Below, piece by piece: positions 53,600 to 62,558 of a stretch of 64,000 bases of DNA. The translations under genes were made by a program, and so were the position numbers. Source of the stretch: Acerihabitans sp035013185. Its GTDB lineage: Bacteria; Pseudomonadota; Gammaproteobacteria; Enterobacterales; Enterobacteriaceae. The notes under the pieces were generated by a model that worked only from the letters and a program-made list of their open reading frames with translations, did not search any database and was not told where the DNA came from. The DNA is taken from positions 1 to 64,000 of the forward strand of contig NZ_JAYGJO010000007.1 of NCBI RefSeq assembly GCF_035013185.1, in the 5' to 3' direction. Every line of letters starts with the position of its first letter. Positions within the stretch are counted from its first letter, which is position 1.

Positions 53600-54532
53600 A
53601 TGGGCAACTTTTATCTTCAGGGACGGGCGCTGTGCCTTGCCGCAGCCATGTTAGGCATGGCGTCAGGCGTACAGGCGGCGGATTCACCGGTAAAGGTCGG
53701 GTCGAAGATCGATACCGAGGGCTCGCTGCTGGGCAATATCATTGTGCAGGTGCTCGATGCCCATGGCGTAAAAACGATTAATAAATCCCAGCTTGGCGCC
53801 ACCCAGGTGCTGCGTGGCGCTATCACCTCTGGTGAGATTGATATCTATCCGGAATACACCGGTAACGGCGCATTTTTTTTCAGCGATGAGAAAGACCCGG
53901 TCTGGAAAAATGCCAAACAGGGCTACCAGAAGGTTAAGCAACTCGATTATGACAAAAATCACATTGTCTGGCTGGAACCGGCGCCAGCCAATAATACCTG
54001 GACGATTGCCGTACGCCAGGATTTGGCTAAAAAAAATCACCTGACGTCACTAACCGATCTGAGCCGTTATTTAAAAGACGGCGGTAAGTTCAAATTGGCG
54101 GCCTCGGCGGAGTTTATCGAACGGCCTGATGCACTGCCGGCCTTCGAAAAGGCCTATGATTTCACCTTGCAGCAAGATCAGCTATTGTCATTAGCCGGGG
54201 GGGACACGGCGGTGACGTTGAAAGCTGCAGCGGAACAGACCTCCGGCGTTAATGCCGCCATGGCTTACGGCACCGACGGTCCGGTGGCGGCATTGGGATT
54301 GCAAACCCTGACCGATCCTAACGGCGTGCAGCCGATCTACGCACCCGCGCCGATCATTCGTGAAGCGGTGTTGAAACAACATCCACAGATCGCGCAGTGG
54401 CTCAAACCGGTGTTTGTTTCCCTGGATACCCAAACCTTGCAGCGGTTGAACGCCAGTATTGCAGTGGAAGGGCAAAATGCCAAAAAGGTTGCGGCGGAGT
54501 ATCTCAAGCAGCAAGGTTTTGTGAAAAACTAA
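53600..54532 (+). CDS. osmF: Osmoprotectant-type ABC transporter binding protein OsmF (YehZ)
   Basis: Periplasmic binding protein of the YehZYXW importer, which in E. coli carries glycine betaine with low affinity. 310 residues with signal peptide ending at GVQAADS. Seen: VKVGSKIDTEGSLLGNIIVQVL, RGAITSGEIDIYPEYTGNGAFFF, AAAEQTSGVNAAMAYGTDGPVAALGLQ and SIAVEGQNAKKVAAEYLKQQGF. First gene of osmF-yehY-yehX-yehW. AAGGGGA lies before the ATG. In E. coli it is under RpoS; no promoter was identified here. Confidence 0.95.
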   Translation: MGNFYLQGRALCLAAAMLGMASGVQAADSPVKVGSKIDTEGSLLGNIIVQVLDAHGVKTINKSQLGATQVLRGAITSGEIDIYPEYTGNGAFFFSDEKDPVWKNAKQGYQKVKQLDYDKNHIVWLEPAPANNTWTIAVRQDLAKKNHLTSLTDLSRYLKDGGKFKLAASAEFIERPDALPAFEKAYDFTLQQDQLLSLAGGDTAVTLKAAAEQTSGVNAAMAYGTDGPVAALGLQTLTDPNGVQPIYAPAPIIREAVLKQHPQIAQWLKPVFVSLDTQTLQRLNASIAVEGQNAKKVAAEYLKQQGFVKN

Positions 54533-54556
54533 TGCATTCGGATGTAGAGAGAGCCT

Positions 54557-55717
54557 GTGATTGGGGTTAAAAACCGCGTTCTGCTGACGTTGGCCCTACT
54601 GTGGTTGCTTGCTGCAGTGCTACTGCCGTTTGTTAATTATGCGCCGAACCGCCTGATGTCAGGACAAGGTATCGGGCTGCTTAGCGTGCTGGGCGGCATG
54701 CGTTTATTGATTCTGGTGCCGGCGTTTGGCATCGGCCTCTTATGTTTTGTCACGCCGTCTCGTCCCGCGCGCCTGGCGGCCATACTGCTGGCTGAAACGT
54801 TGCTGTTTTGCCTGGTGGCCTTGGCGGGCCATAGTGCCACCGAACTGGCGCAGCCGGCGGGAGCAGCGCTGGCGCGCACCTCGTTTGGCAGCGGATTTTG
54901 GTTGATGTCGGCGCTGTGTTTGTTGATGGCGGCCGATGCCATTGGTCGGCTGGTTGATAACCCCGCCCTACGGGTGCTGGTCAATGCACAACTCTGGCTG
55001 CCGCTGGTGGGGCTGGTGTTAACCGGACGTCTTGATCGGCTATCGCTGTTCATTGAGTACGCTAACCGGCAGGATATGTTCCAGCGGGCGTTGGCCGAAC
55101 ACCTCACTTTGCTGTTTGGGACACTGGCACCGGCCATGATTATCGGCATTCCTCTGGGGTTACTGTGCCATCGCTCGCCGCGTTGGCGGCCAGCGTTGTT
55201 CTCCTCGCTCAATATTATCCAGACTATTCCGGCCATCGCCCTGTTCGGGTTGTTGATTGCGCCGCTGAGCAGTTTGGCCGCCTCCTGGCCCTGGTTGCGC
55301 GCCGCTGGCATTGGCGGGATCGGCCTGGCACCAGCGCTGATTGCCCTGGTCTTGTATGCATTATTGCCACTGGTGCGTAGCGTGAATGCCGGTTTGCAGC
55401 AGGTACCCGCCGAGGTGATTGAAACAGCACAGGGCATGGGCATGACCCAGGGGCAAATTTTCTGGCGTGTTGAAATTCCACTGGCGCTACCGGTGATGCT
55501 GTCCGGTATCAGGATCATCGCCGTACAGACCGTTGGCATGAGCATGATTGCCGCATTGATCGGCGCGGGGGGATTTGGTGCGTTGATGTTCCAGGGGTTG
55601 CTGAGCAGTGCGTTGGAACTGGTGTTGCTGGGAGTGATGCCTGCCATCGCACTGGCCGTGCTGGTGGATGCGCTGTTTAAACTGATCATTTCATTACTTG
55701 AAACGGTACGCCGATGA
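54557..55717 (+). CDS. yehY: Osmoprotectant-type ABC transporter permease YehY
   Basis: Larger permease of the OsmF system, 386 residues (E. coli 385). The N-terminal half holds extra hydrophobic helices; the C-terminal half is the BPD permease domain with RALAEHLTLLFGTLAPAMIIGIPLG and the EAA loop EVIETAQGMGMTQGQIFWRVEIPLALPVM. Start is GTG with GAGAGAG upstream. The stop overlaps yehX by four bases. Confidence 0.94.
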   Translation: MIGVKNRVLLTLALLWLLAAVLLPFVNYAPNRLMSGQGIGLLSVLGGMRLLILVPAFGIGLLCFVTPSRPARLAAILLAETLLFCLVALAGHSATELAQPAGAALARTSFGSGFWLMSALCLLMAADAIGRLVDNPALRVLVNAQLWLPLVGLVLTGRLDRLSLFIEYANRQDMFQRALAEHLTLLFGTLAPAMIIGIPLGLLCHRSPRWRPALFSSLNIIQTIPAIALFGLLIAPLSSLAASWPWLRAAGIGGIGLAPALIALVLYALLPLVRSVNAGLQQVPAEVIETAQGMGMTQGQIFWRVEIPLALPVMLSGIRIIAVQTVGMSMIAALIGAGGFGALMFQGLLSSALELVLLGVMPAIALAVLVDALFKLIISLLETVRR

Positions 55718-56655
55718 TTGAATTCCAGCAGGTCAGTAAATATTTCCATGGCAAACCGGCAGTGGAAAATCTTAACCTGAACATTGCTAAAGGTGAATTC
55801 ACCGTGCTGATTGGCACCTCTGGTTCAGGCAAGTCCACTACGCTTAAAATGATCAATCGTCTCATTGAGCATGATCGAGGGAAAATCCTGTTTGCCGGTG
55901 ATGAAATTCACAGCTTCAAGCCACAGGAGCTGCGGCGGCGCATGGGTTATGCTATTCAATCCATCGGCCTGTTCCCGCATTGGACGGTGGAACAAAATAT
56001 TGCCACGGTGCCGCAACTGCTGAAATGGTCGCGCGCGAAGACTCGCGATCGGGTCACCGAGTTACTGGAATTACTGCATTTGGATGCACGGCAGTTTCGC
56101 GGCCGTTATCCACACCAACTCTCCGGTGGGCAACAGCAACGGGTAGGGGTAGCTCGGGCCTTGGCCGCCGATCCGGAAGTGCTGCTCATGGATGAACCCT
56201 TCGGTGCGCTCGATCCAGTAACCCGCGCCGCGCTGCAAACTGAAATTGTTCGCATCCATCAGCTGTCCGGTCGCACGGTGGTGCTGGTCACTCATGATAT
56301 TGACGAGGCGTTGGCGTTGGCGCAGCGTATTGTCCTGCTTGATGGGGGCCAAGTGGTTCAACAAGGAACGCCGCGCCAGTTGTTGACGCAGCCGGCCAAT
56401 GACTTTGTCCGTGATTTTTTTGGCCGCAGCGATATCGGCATCAAACTGTTGGCTCTCGGCGCGGCGGGTAGTTATGCCCGCAAAGGTGAGCAAGTGGACG
56501 GCCAGCCTATTTCAGCGACGCTGACGCTAAGGGAAGCGTTATCGGAATTTGTATTTCGCCAGACCGAACGGTTGCCAGTGGTAGATGAGCAGGGCGATGC
56601 TATTGGCGTGCTGCATTTTCAGGACTTGATTAAGCCGACCGGGGAGGATGGGTAG
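55714..56655 (+). CDS. yehX: Osmoprotectant-type ABC transporter ATP-binding protein YehX
   Basis: ATPase of the OsmF system, 313 residues. Walker A GTSGSGKST, AIQSIGLFPHWTVEQNIATVP, signature LSGGQQQRVGVARAL, Walker B VLLMDEPFGALDPV; a C-terminal CBS-like segment (TLREALSEFVFRQTERLPVVDEQGDAIGVLHFQDL in part) is usual for this family. Overlaps yehY by four bases and abuts yehW. Confidence 0.95.
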   Translation: MIEFQQVSKYFHGKPAVENLNLNIAKGEFTVLIGTSGSGKSTTLKMINRLIEHDRGKILFAGDEIHSFKPQELRRRMGYAIQSIGLFPHWTVEQNIATVPQLLKWSRAKTRDRVTELLELLHLDARQFRGRYPHQLSGGQQQRVGVARALAADPEVLLMDEPFGALDPVTRAALQTEIVRIHQLSGRTVVLVTHDIDEALALAQRIVLLDGGQVVQQGTPRQLLTQPANDFVRDFFGRSDIGIKLLALGAAGSYARKGEQVDGQPISATLTLREALSEFVFRQTERLPVVDEQGDAIGVLHFQDLIKPTGEDG

Positions 56656-57387
56656 ATGTTACGGCGTACCGTGACCGATCCGTTGTTATGGGGCCTGCTG
56701 TTACTGTTGGGGCTGATGTTTGGCATGCCACATCTGTCCGGGCTGTTCTCCTGGTTATTTCCAACGCTTGCTCGCCCGGTGTACCTTCAAGACAGTTTTG
56801 CCTCACTGGCCTGGGCGCATGTGCAACTGGTATTGATCTCCAGCGTTATCGCCATGGCCATTGGCGTGGGCGCAGGCATCGGTGTGACGCGCCCGGCTGG
56901 CCGGGAGTTTCGTTCGCTGCTGGAAACACTGGTGGCGGTGGGGCAGACGTTCCCACCGGTGGCGGTGCTGGCGGTGGCAGTACCGGTGATGGGGTTTAGC
57001 CAACAACCGGCGATCATCGCGTTGGTATTGTATGGCTTGTTGCCGATAGTCCAGGGTACGATCACCGGGATTGAAACCGTCGGAGAATCGATACAGGAAA
57101 CCGCAGCCGGGGCTGGCATGAGCCGATGGCAAATACTGACCCGAGTGGAGTTACCACTGGCGGCACCGGTGATTATCAGCGGTATTCGCACGTCGGTCAT
57201 CATTAATATTGGCACCGCCACCATCGCCTCTACCGTCGGTACCAAAAGCCTGGGTTCGCCTATTATCATTGGTTTAAGTGGATTTAATCCTGCCTACATC
57301 TTGCAAGGGGCGTTGCTGGTGGCCCTGCTGGCTATCATCAGCGATATGCTCTTTGAACGCTGGTTGCGCTGCTATCGCTACGACTAA
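56656..57387 (+). CDS. yehW: Osmoprotectant-type ABC transporter permease YehW
   Basis: Second permease of the OsmF system, 243 residues with five or six predicted helices. Permease features: AWAHVQLVLISSVIAMAIGVGAGIGVTRPAGREFRSLLETLVAVGQTFPPVAVLA in part, the EAA loop ETAAGAGMSRWQILTRVELPLAAPV and INIGTATIASTVGTKSLGSPII. It begins directly behind the yehX stop and ends the operon. Confidence 0.95.
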   Translation: MLRRTVTDPLLWGLLLLLGLMFGMPHLSGLFSWLFPTLARPVYLQDSFASLAWAHVQLVLISSVIAMAIGVGAGIGVTRPAGREFRSLLETLVAVGQTFPPVAVLAVAVPVMGFSQQPAIIALVLYGLLPIVQGTITGIETVGESIQETAAGAGMSRWQILTRVELPLAAPVIISGIRTSVIINIGTATIASTVGTKSLGSPIIIGLSGFNPAYILQGALLVALLAIISDMLFERWLRCYRYD

Positions 57388-57499
57388 ACGCTTCACTGAA
57401 CTGTTCTTTTGGTGTTAAGGGCGTGCGCCGCACCCGAGATCGGGTTATGGGGTTTTGGCGCCGATGCCTGCCATCAGGCCGCGAGTGACCGCCCCAAGG

Positions 57500-57604
57500 T
57501 CAGCTATGGACGATAACGATATAACCGGCCAGCATGACACCGCCTACGGCACCCAAAGCACAGAGGGAAATAACACCAATTACCGCTGCTTTAACCAGAT
57601 TCAT
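57500..57604 (-). CDS. Putative 34-aa single-helix membrane protein
   Basis: Below the usual ORF size but well supported: ATG at 57604 preceded by AAGGA with six bases between, product MNLVKAAVIGVISLCALGAV... of 34 residues with one Lys near the N-terminus, a small-residue-rich helix (GAVGGVMLAGY), and a short tail ending HS. The hydrophobic core spans residues ~7-32. It resembles known small bioactive membrane proteins of enterobacteria in make-up, but I do not recognise it as one of them. It lies on the minus strand between yehW and dinG. Confidence 0.55.
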   Translation of the reverse strand: MNLVKAAVIGVISLCALGAVGGVMLAGYIVIVHS

Positions 57605-57746
57605 GACATTCCTTAATAAGCCCGCCTGCGCTTATTATAGAGGCTATTGGCCAGCGGGCAAGGGCCGTCATTTACCCACCGGATTCGCCAAGGCAACTCA
57701 CTTCTTGGGTGCACCAGGCCTCGACATCGCTCGCATTAACCATAAT

Positions 57747-57766
57747 GCCTGCGGATATATACAGCA
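57747..57766. promoter_or_regulatory. LexA (SOS) box of dinG
   Basis: CTG (57749-57751), ten bases, CAG (57762-57764), with the AT-rich right centre GGATATATACAG typical of LexA sites. It lies 67 bp before the dinG start. E. coli dinG is SOS-induced. Confidence 0.8.
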
Positions 57767-57832
57767 TAATTGCTGACGTAGCCGCGGGTCTGTGGGACAA
57801 TACCTGCCCTTGTTATCACCAAAAGTAGCTGA

Positions 57833-59935
57833 ATGTCGCTGTCCGTCGCCACCAAAGCGCAAATCCATGATTGGTATAAAGCGCTGCAAAAACACATTCC
57901 GGATTTTATCTCCCGCATGCCGCAACGCCAGATGATCGCTGAAGTGGCCAACGCGCTATCCGGCGAAATCGAACGCCATCTGGCGATCGAGGCCCCTACC
58001 GGGGTGGGTAAAACGATCGCCTATCTGATCCCCGGTATTGCTATCGGTCGCGCGGAGGAAAAAACTTTGGTGGTCAGCACGGCCAACGTGGCGCTGCAGG
58101 ACCAGATTTTCAGTAAAGATCTGCCGCTATTAAAGCAATTCATCCCGGATTTGACATTTACCGCCGCCTTTGGTCGGCGCCGGTATGTTTGCCCGCGCAA
58201 TCTGGCGGCCATGTCGGCAGATGCGGTGTTCCAAGGCGATCTGAAACTGTTCCTCGATAATGAGTTAACGCCGGCCAACAGCAACGAAAAAACCCTGTGC
58301 GGCAAGCTACTGCAGGATTTGCAACGCTTCTCTTGGGATGGACTGCGCGATCACTATCCAAAATCAGTTAGCGACGGCTTATGGAGTAAATTGAGTACCG
58401 ACAAAGCCAACTGTCTGGCGCGCAATTGTCACTATTTTCGTGAGTGTCCGTTTTTTATCGCCCGCAAGGAGATTGAAAACGCCGACGTGGTGGTTGCCAA
58501 CCATGCGCTGGTGATGGCGGCGCTGGACAGCGAATCGGTGTTGCCTAATCCGCAGCATATGTTGCTGGTGCTTGATGAAGGGCATCATTTGCCGGATGTG
58601 GCGCGAGACGCGTTGGAGATGTCCGGCGAGATCACCCTGGGGTTTATGACCCACCAGCTCGAATTGTTTATGCGGCAAACCGAACAAATCCTGGCCCAGT
58701 TTAAACCGGCCAAGCCCCCGTTGCTGAGCGGTAGCGAGCGTTTAAAAAACCACTGCGCCGAAGTTCAAGAGCGGGTGCAGGCGTTCGAAAATCTGGCCCT
58801 GGTCATGCTGCCGCACGATAGTGTGGTGGGCGAATTCCGTTTTACCATGGGGCAACTGCCCCCCGAAATGACTGAAATCGCTGCCCGTTTGCATAAACTC
58901 ACCGAGGGGTTGCGTATGCTAACGGAGTTTTTGCTCAATGATCTGAGTGAAAAAACCGGTAAACAGGATATCGTCCGGCTACATCAAGCGCTGTTACAGA
59001 CCAGCCGTACTCTGGTTTTTTGGGAATCTAGCAGCCGGTTATGGAAATTGGCGGCGCAGGAGAAAGCGTCCAATGCGCCGATTTCCAAATGGTTGACCCG
59101 TGAGATGCATGACGGCGGCGCGCACATTTTTTTACATTGCGTCGGTATCCGCGTCAGCGATCAACTGGAAAAATTGCTATGGTCGAGGATCCCCCATGCG
59201 GTGGTCACCTCCGCGACCCTGCGTTCCCTGAACAGTTTTGCCCGTTTGCAGGAGTTGTCCGGCCTGGATGAACGCGCCGGCGATCGTTTTGTCACACTGG
59301 GCTCGCCGTTTGACCATCAACGGCAGGGCAAGCTGGTGATCCCCTGCATGCTTAATGAGCCGGTGATGGCTAAGGAGACGGAGCATCTCGCCGAGATGGC
59401 GCAATTTTTCCGCGCCAGCCTGGCGGTGGGTGCCCATCGGGGCATACTGGTACTGTTTGCCAGTCACCGTGCGATGCAAGGTTTTTTGGCCAACGTCACT
59501 GACCTGCGTTTACAACTGCTGGTGCAGGGGGATCAGCCACGTTATCGGTTGATCGAAGAACATCGTCGTCGGGTTGATCAAGGCAAAACCAGCATTCTGA
59601 TAGGGTTGCAGTCGTTTGCAGAAGGGCTGGATTTAAAAGGTGAACTGCTGACCCAGGTGCATATTCATAAAATTGCCTTTCCGCCCATCGACAGTCCGGT
59701 GATCGTGACGGAAGGTGAATGGCTGAAAAGCCAAAAACGCCATCCTTTTGAGGTACAAAGTCTGCCCAGTGCATCATTCAACCTGATCCAGCAGGTCGGG
59801 CGGTTGATTCGCAGCCATGAGTGCACCGGCGAAATTGTGATCTATGACCGGCGCTTATTAACCAAACCTTATGGCGCACGCCTGTTGGCGGCGCTGCCAG
59901 TATTTCCCATTGAACAACCTGAGATGCCAAACTAG
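57833..59935 (+). CDS. dinG: ATP-dependent DNA helicase DinG
   Basis: XPD-like 5'-3' helicase that resolves R-loops and replication-transcription conflicts. 700 residues (E. coli 716). Walker A APTGVGKT, iron-sulfur cysteines in YVCPRNL and CLARNCHYFRECPF, DEGHH box LLVLDEGHHLPD, motif V-VI region GLQSFAEGLDLKG and QQVGRLIRS are intact. The C-terminus stops after PIEQPEMPN and lacks the basic tail (KKKEKTKSPRRRRR in E. coli). ATG 57833 has only a weak ribosome site. SOS control by the box upstream. Confidence 0.95.
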   Translation: MSLSVATKAQIHDWYKALQKHIPDFISRMPQRQMIAEVANALSGEIERHLAIEAPTGVGKTIAYLIPGIAIGRAEEKTLVVSTANVALQDQIFSKDLPLLKQFIPDLTFTAAFGRRRYVCPRNLAAMSADAVFQGDLKLFLDNELTPANSNEKTLCGKLLQDLQRFSWDGLRDHYPKSVSDGLWSKLSTDKANCLARNCHYFRECPFFIARKEIENADVVVANHALVMAALDSESVLPNPQHMLLVLDEGHHLPDVARDALEMSGEITLGFMTHQLELFMRQTEQILAQFKPAKPPLLSGSERLKNHCAEVQERVQAFENLALVMLPHDSVVGEFRFTMGQLPPEMTEIAARLHKLTEGLRMLTEFLLNDLSEKTGKQDIVRLHQALLQTSRTLVFWESSSRLWKLAAQEKASNAPISKWLTREMHDGGAHIFLHCVGIRVSDQLEKLLWSRIPHAVVTSATLRSLNSFARLQELSGLDERAGDRFVTLGSPFDHQRQGKLVIPCMLNEPVMAKETEHLAEMAQFFRASLAVGAHRGILVLFASHRAMQGFLANVTDLRLQLLVQGDQPRYRLIEEHRRRVDQGKTSILIGLQSFAEGLDLKGELLTQVHIHKIAFPPIDSPVIVTEGEWLKSQKRHPFEVQSLPSASFNLIQQVGRLIRSHECTGEIVIYDRRLLTKPYGARLLAALPVFPIEQPEMPN

Positions 59936-60007
59936 GGCGATATTAATGCGTCCCGCGGGCTCCGAGCCCAGTGAAACGGTCAATCGCGGTTTATGGCATC
60001 ACTGGTT

Positions 60008-60877
60008 TTAGCTCGCGGCAATGGCTTGTTTAATGATCTTTTCTGCCGAATGCGTCACCTGTTCAATTTGACCCGGACAATTAAAGATAATTTCGTAAAC
60101 CCGGCGGCTGATGCTGGCAGTCAATTCAGTATTAGCGATCTTGTTTAATGCAATATAATTCATGGTCGCATGGGTGATCGAGGGTTGGGCTTTGTCGGCC
60201 AAATTTTTGACCTGTGAGAAATCTTGAGTTAATCCCAGATCGGCCAACGTACCCTGGATAATTTTTTCCTTGTTGAATTTATCGTTAAGGAACTTTTTCC
60301 CGTTGCTATCCTGCTTAGGGGCTGCGGAATCGATCGTTCGATTTATTTGTGCAGGGATATAGGTCGCAAACTCTTGCGCCTGCCATTCTATTTTCTTAGC
60401 CTTAGTCGGCATTTCGTCTGTTTGTAATTTCTGTACAATATTTTTTGCGACCTCATTGATAAAGGCGTCTCGGGACAAGCCTGCATCATCCGTCTTTTCC
60501 AACAGGGTGAATTTAGTTAATGTGACAGCTGCTTTGTCGTTGAGGTGAGACGATGTATTTCCCATATCATCTTGATTTTTGAAGACTAATAAAATATCCT
60601 TTGCCGCTTTATTGTTGGTTGCGTCATTAAAAATTTCACCCTGGGCGCTAATCTTTGTGACTTTTATTCCATTATTAATATCTATCACATCCTCATAATA
60701 TTCAACATTTTCAATGCATTGTGATCTTTTCACTCTGGACAGCTTAGCCGTGCTGTTAGAAATGCCTATAGTCCTTTTAACCAGTTGAAACGATTTACAC
60801 ATTATTTTTTTAATGTGCCCAAAAGGGGGCGTTTTAACGGGGATCGTCTGTGTTGGGTATTGGTTAATTGATGGCAT
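60008..60877 (-). CDS. Unknown 289-aa protein, possible secreted effector
   Basis: Not recognised. The gene is clearly more AT-rich than dinG and ybiB, which are adjacent in E. coli, so it looks acquired. AGGAAA five bases before the ATG supports the start. The first ~24 residues are rich in Pro, Thr, Ser, Asn and Gln with few charges (MPSINQYPTQTIPVKTPPFG), followed by a basic stretch (HIKKIMCKSFQLVKRTIG) and a mainly helical, Lys/Asp/Asn-rich body with no membrane segment or Sec signal. Such an N-terminus is seen in type III secretion substrates, but also in other proteins; no secretion gene is nearby. Confidence 0.6.
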   Translation of the reverse strand: MPSINQYPTQTIPVKTPPFGHIKKIMCKSFQLVKRTIGISNSTAKLSRVKRSQCIENVEYYEDVIDINNGIKVTKISAQGEIFNDATNNKAAKDILLVFKNQDDMGNTSSHLNDKAAVTLTKFTLLEKTDDAGLSRDAFINEVAKNIVQKLQTDEMPTKAKKIEWQAQEFATYIPAQINRTIDSAAPKQDSNGKKFLNDKFNKEKIIQGTLADLGLTQDFSQVKNLADKAQPSITHATMNYIALNKIANTELTASISRRVYEIIFNCPGQIEQVTHSAEKIIKQAIAAS

Positions 60878-61485
60878 GCTTTTTCCTGTTTTGACCTGAT
60901 ATTATAAATGTGATTTCGCAACCAGCAGGTATAATGGTTGCATTTGTTGACCTAAAACACCTATTTTCATAAACAAGGTGTTATAGGGTTTACCCTAAGT
61001 CTGTTGCGTGACAAATTGTGGGTGTAAATAAAAGTACATTATTTTTTAATGTTTATATCATAAGTTCATTTGCGACGGGAGTTGATGGTGGAAGAATCAG
61101 CGTTATCTGCAAAAAACCGAAATATATCAGTCTTCTTTGTAAAGTTAGCTGTATTACTGCCAACTGGATTTTGACGTATCTTTTCAACAGTTAAATAAAT
61201 GTGGTTAAGGTTTTTGTTTATAAAATAAAGCTTCACTTTTTCGGCAGTGAGATAACTGTCCATGAAGGTTATCCCACGTTGGTCAATGTTAACCTACTGT
61301 CGATGAACATGTTAAATATTGATACCAATGTCTTTATTAGTGCGATAATGGAAGCTATGGTTATCACTAACCGGTTTGGCGTTTGGCTTCTTCATCGCGC
61401 TGTGACATCTGCCAGCCCGACGTTGCGCACAGCGCTGGGCTGAAAGTAAAATCACACTACAGTAGCGGACGGACAACGAGCGGCT
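60878..61485. other. AT-rich intergenic region between the unknown gene and ybiB
   Basis: 608 bp, strongly AT-rich to about 61350, then returning to local composition. One 65-codon minus-strand frame (61066-61263) is open but has no good ribosome site or similarity. The region belongs with the inserted segment and should contain the promoters of the 289-aa gene and of ybiB, which has lost its place directly behind dinG. Confidence 0.5.
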
Positions 61486-62466
61486 ATGGATTACAGCAAT
61501 ATAATCAAAGAAGTAGGGCGGGGAAAACACCATGCCCGTGATTTGGACCCGTCAACGGCCAAGGAACTTTATCGGGCCATCCTGGCGGGACAGGTGCCTG
61601 ATCTGGAACTTGGCGGGTTGTTGATTGCGTTTCGCATTAAAGGTGAAGCTGAAGGTGAAATGCTGGGCTTCTATGAAGCCATGCAAGAGCAGGTGATGGC
61701 GTTGCAGGCTCCGGCCGATATGCCACCGCCGATAGTTATCCCCAGCTATAATGGTGCGCGCAAGCAGGCGAATCTTACCCCTTTGCTGGCGTTGGCGCTC
61801 GCACGGCTAGGTTTTCCGGTAGTGGTACATGGTGTTACCGAGGATCCGAACCGGGTGACCAGCGCGGAAATCTTCCATGAGTTAGGTATCGCGCCGCAAC
61901 TGTCGGTGCTGGCGGCGCAAAGCGCGCTGGTGATGGGCAGTGGTCCGGTGTTTATTCCAGTGGCCCAGTTGTGCCCGCCGCTGGATACGCAGTTAACACT
62001 GCGCTGGCGCATGGGTGTACGTAACAGCGCCCATACCCTGGCCAAGTTGGCGACGCCGTTTCATCACCATATGCACTGGCGCTTATCCAGCGTCTCGCAT
62101 CCGGAATATATCACTCGCGTAGGGGCGTTTTTCCGCGCCATCAATAGCAGCGCTCTGCTGATGAATGGTACCGAAGGTGAAACCTATGCCAATCCTCAAC
62201 GTTTGACCCGTATTTTTGGTCTGCATCAGGGCGAACAGCGGTTACTGCTCGATCCACAACTCTACCCCTTGCCACCGCTCGAATCACTACCGGCAGCGCG
62301 CGATGCCGTGACCACCGCGCGTTGGACCGAAGCCTGCATGCGCGGTGAGTTTGCCCTGCCGCAAGCCATCCGCCTGCAACTGGCCTGTATTTTGACGGCC
62401 ACCGGGCAAACGTGTGATATCGCGCTGGCGTTAGACTATATTGATCGGATTATCAGCCGGTCCTGA
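61486..62466 (+). CDS. ybiB: YbiB, TrpD2-type DNA-binding family protein
   Basis: A 326-residue homologue of E. coli YbiB (320 aa), which has the fold of anthranilate phosphoribosyltransferase but binds nucleic acid and has no known Trp role. Seen: DYSNIIKEVGRGKHHARDL, LGGLLIAFRIKGE, PSYNGARKQANLTPLLALALARLGFPVVVHG in part, GVRNSAHTLAKLATPF and NGTEGETYANP. In E. coli it is near and downstream of dinG; here about 1.5 kb is inserted between. Whether it still responds to SOS is doubtful. Confidence 0.92.
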   Translation: MDYSNIIKEVGRGKHHARDLDPSTAKELYRAILAGQVPDLELGGLLIAFRIKGEAEGEMLGFYEAMQEQVMALQAPADMPPPIVIPSYNGARKQANLTPLLALALARLGFPVVVHGVTEDPNRVTSAEIFHELGIAPQLSVLAAQSALVMGSGPVFIPVAQLCPPLDTQLTLRWRMGVRNSAHTLAKLATPFHHHMHWRLSSVSHPEYITRVGAFFRAINSSALLMNGTEGETYANPQRLTRIFGLHQGEQRLLLDPQLYPLPPLESLPAARDAVTTARWTEACMRGEFALPQAIRLQLACILTATGQTCDIALALDYIDRIISRS

Positions 62467-62558
62467 TAAAAATATTTGTCGTTGGCCCGGGGTTATCGGC
62501 CCAAACGTCGTCACGTACATCCTGTATTTACGTGGTCTAATCAAGGAGATAACAGCCT

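Noticed and set aside
54637..55749. 370-codon open frame antisense to yehY
   Set aside because: It lies entirely over a well-conserved permease gene, has low-complexity composition and no ribosome site or similarity.
61066..61263. 65-codon minus-strand frame in the AT-rich gap before ybiB
   Set aside because: No good ribosome site, no recognisable features; chance frame is as likely in such composition.
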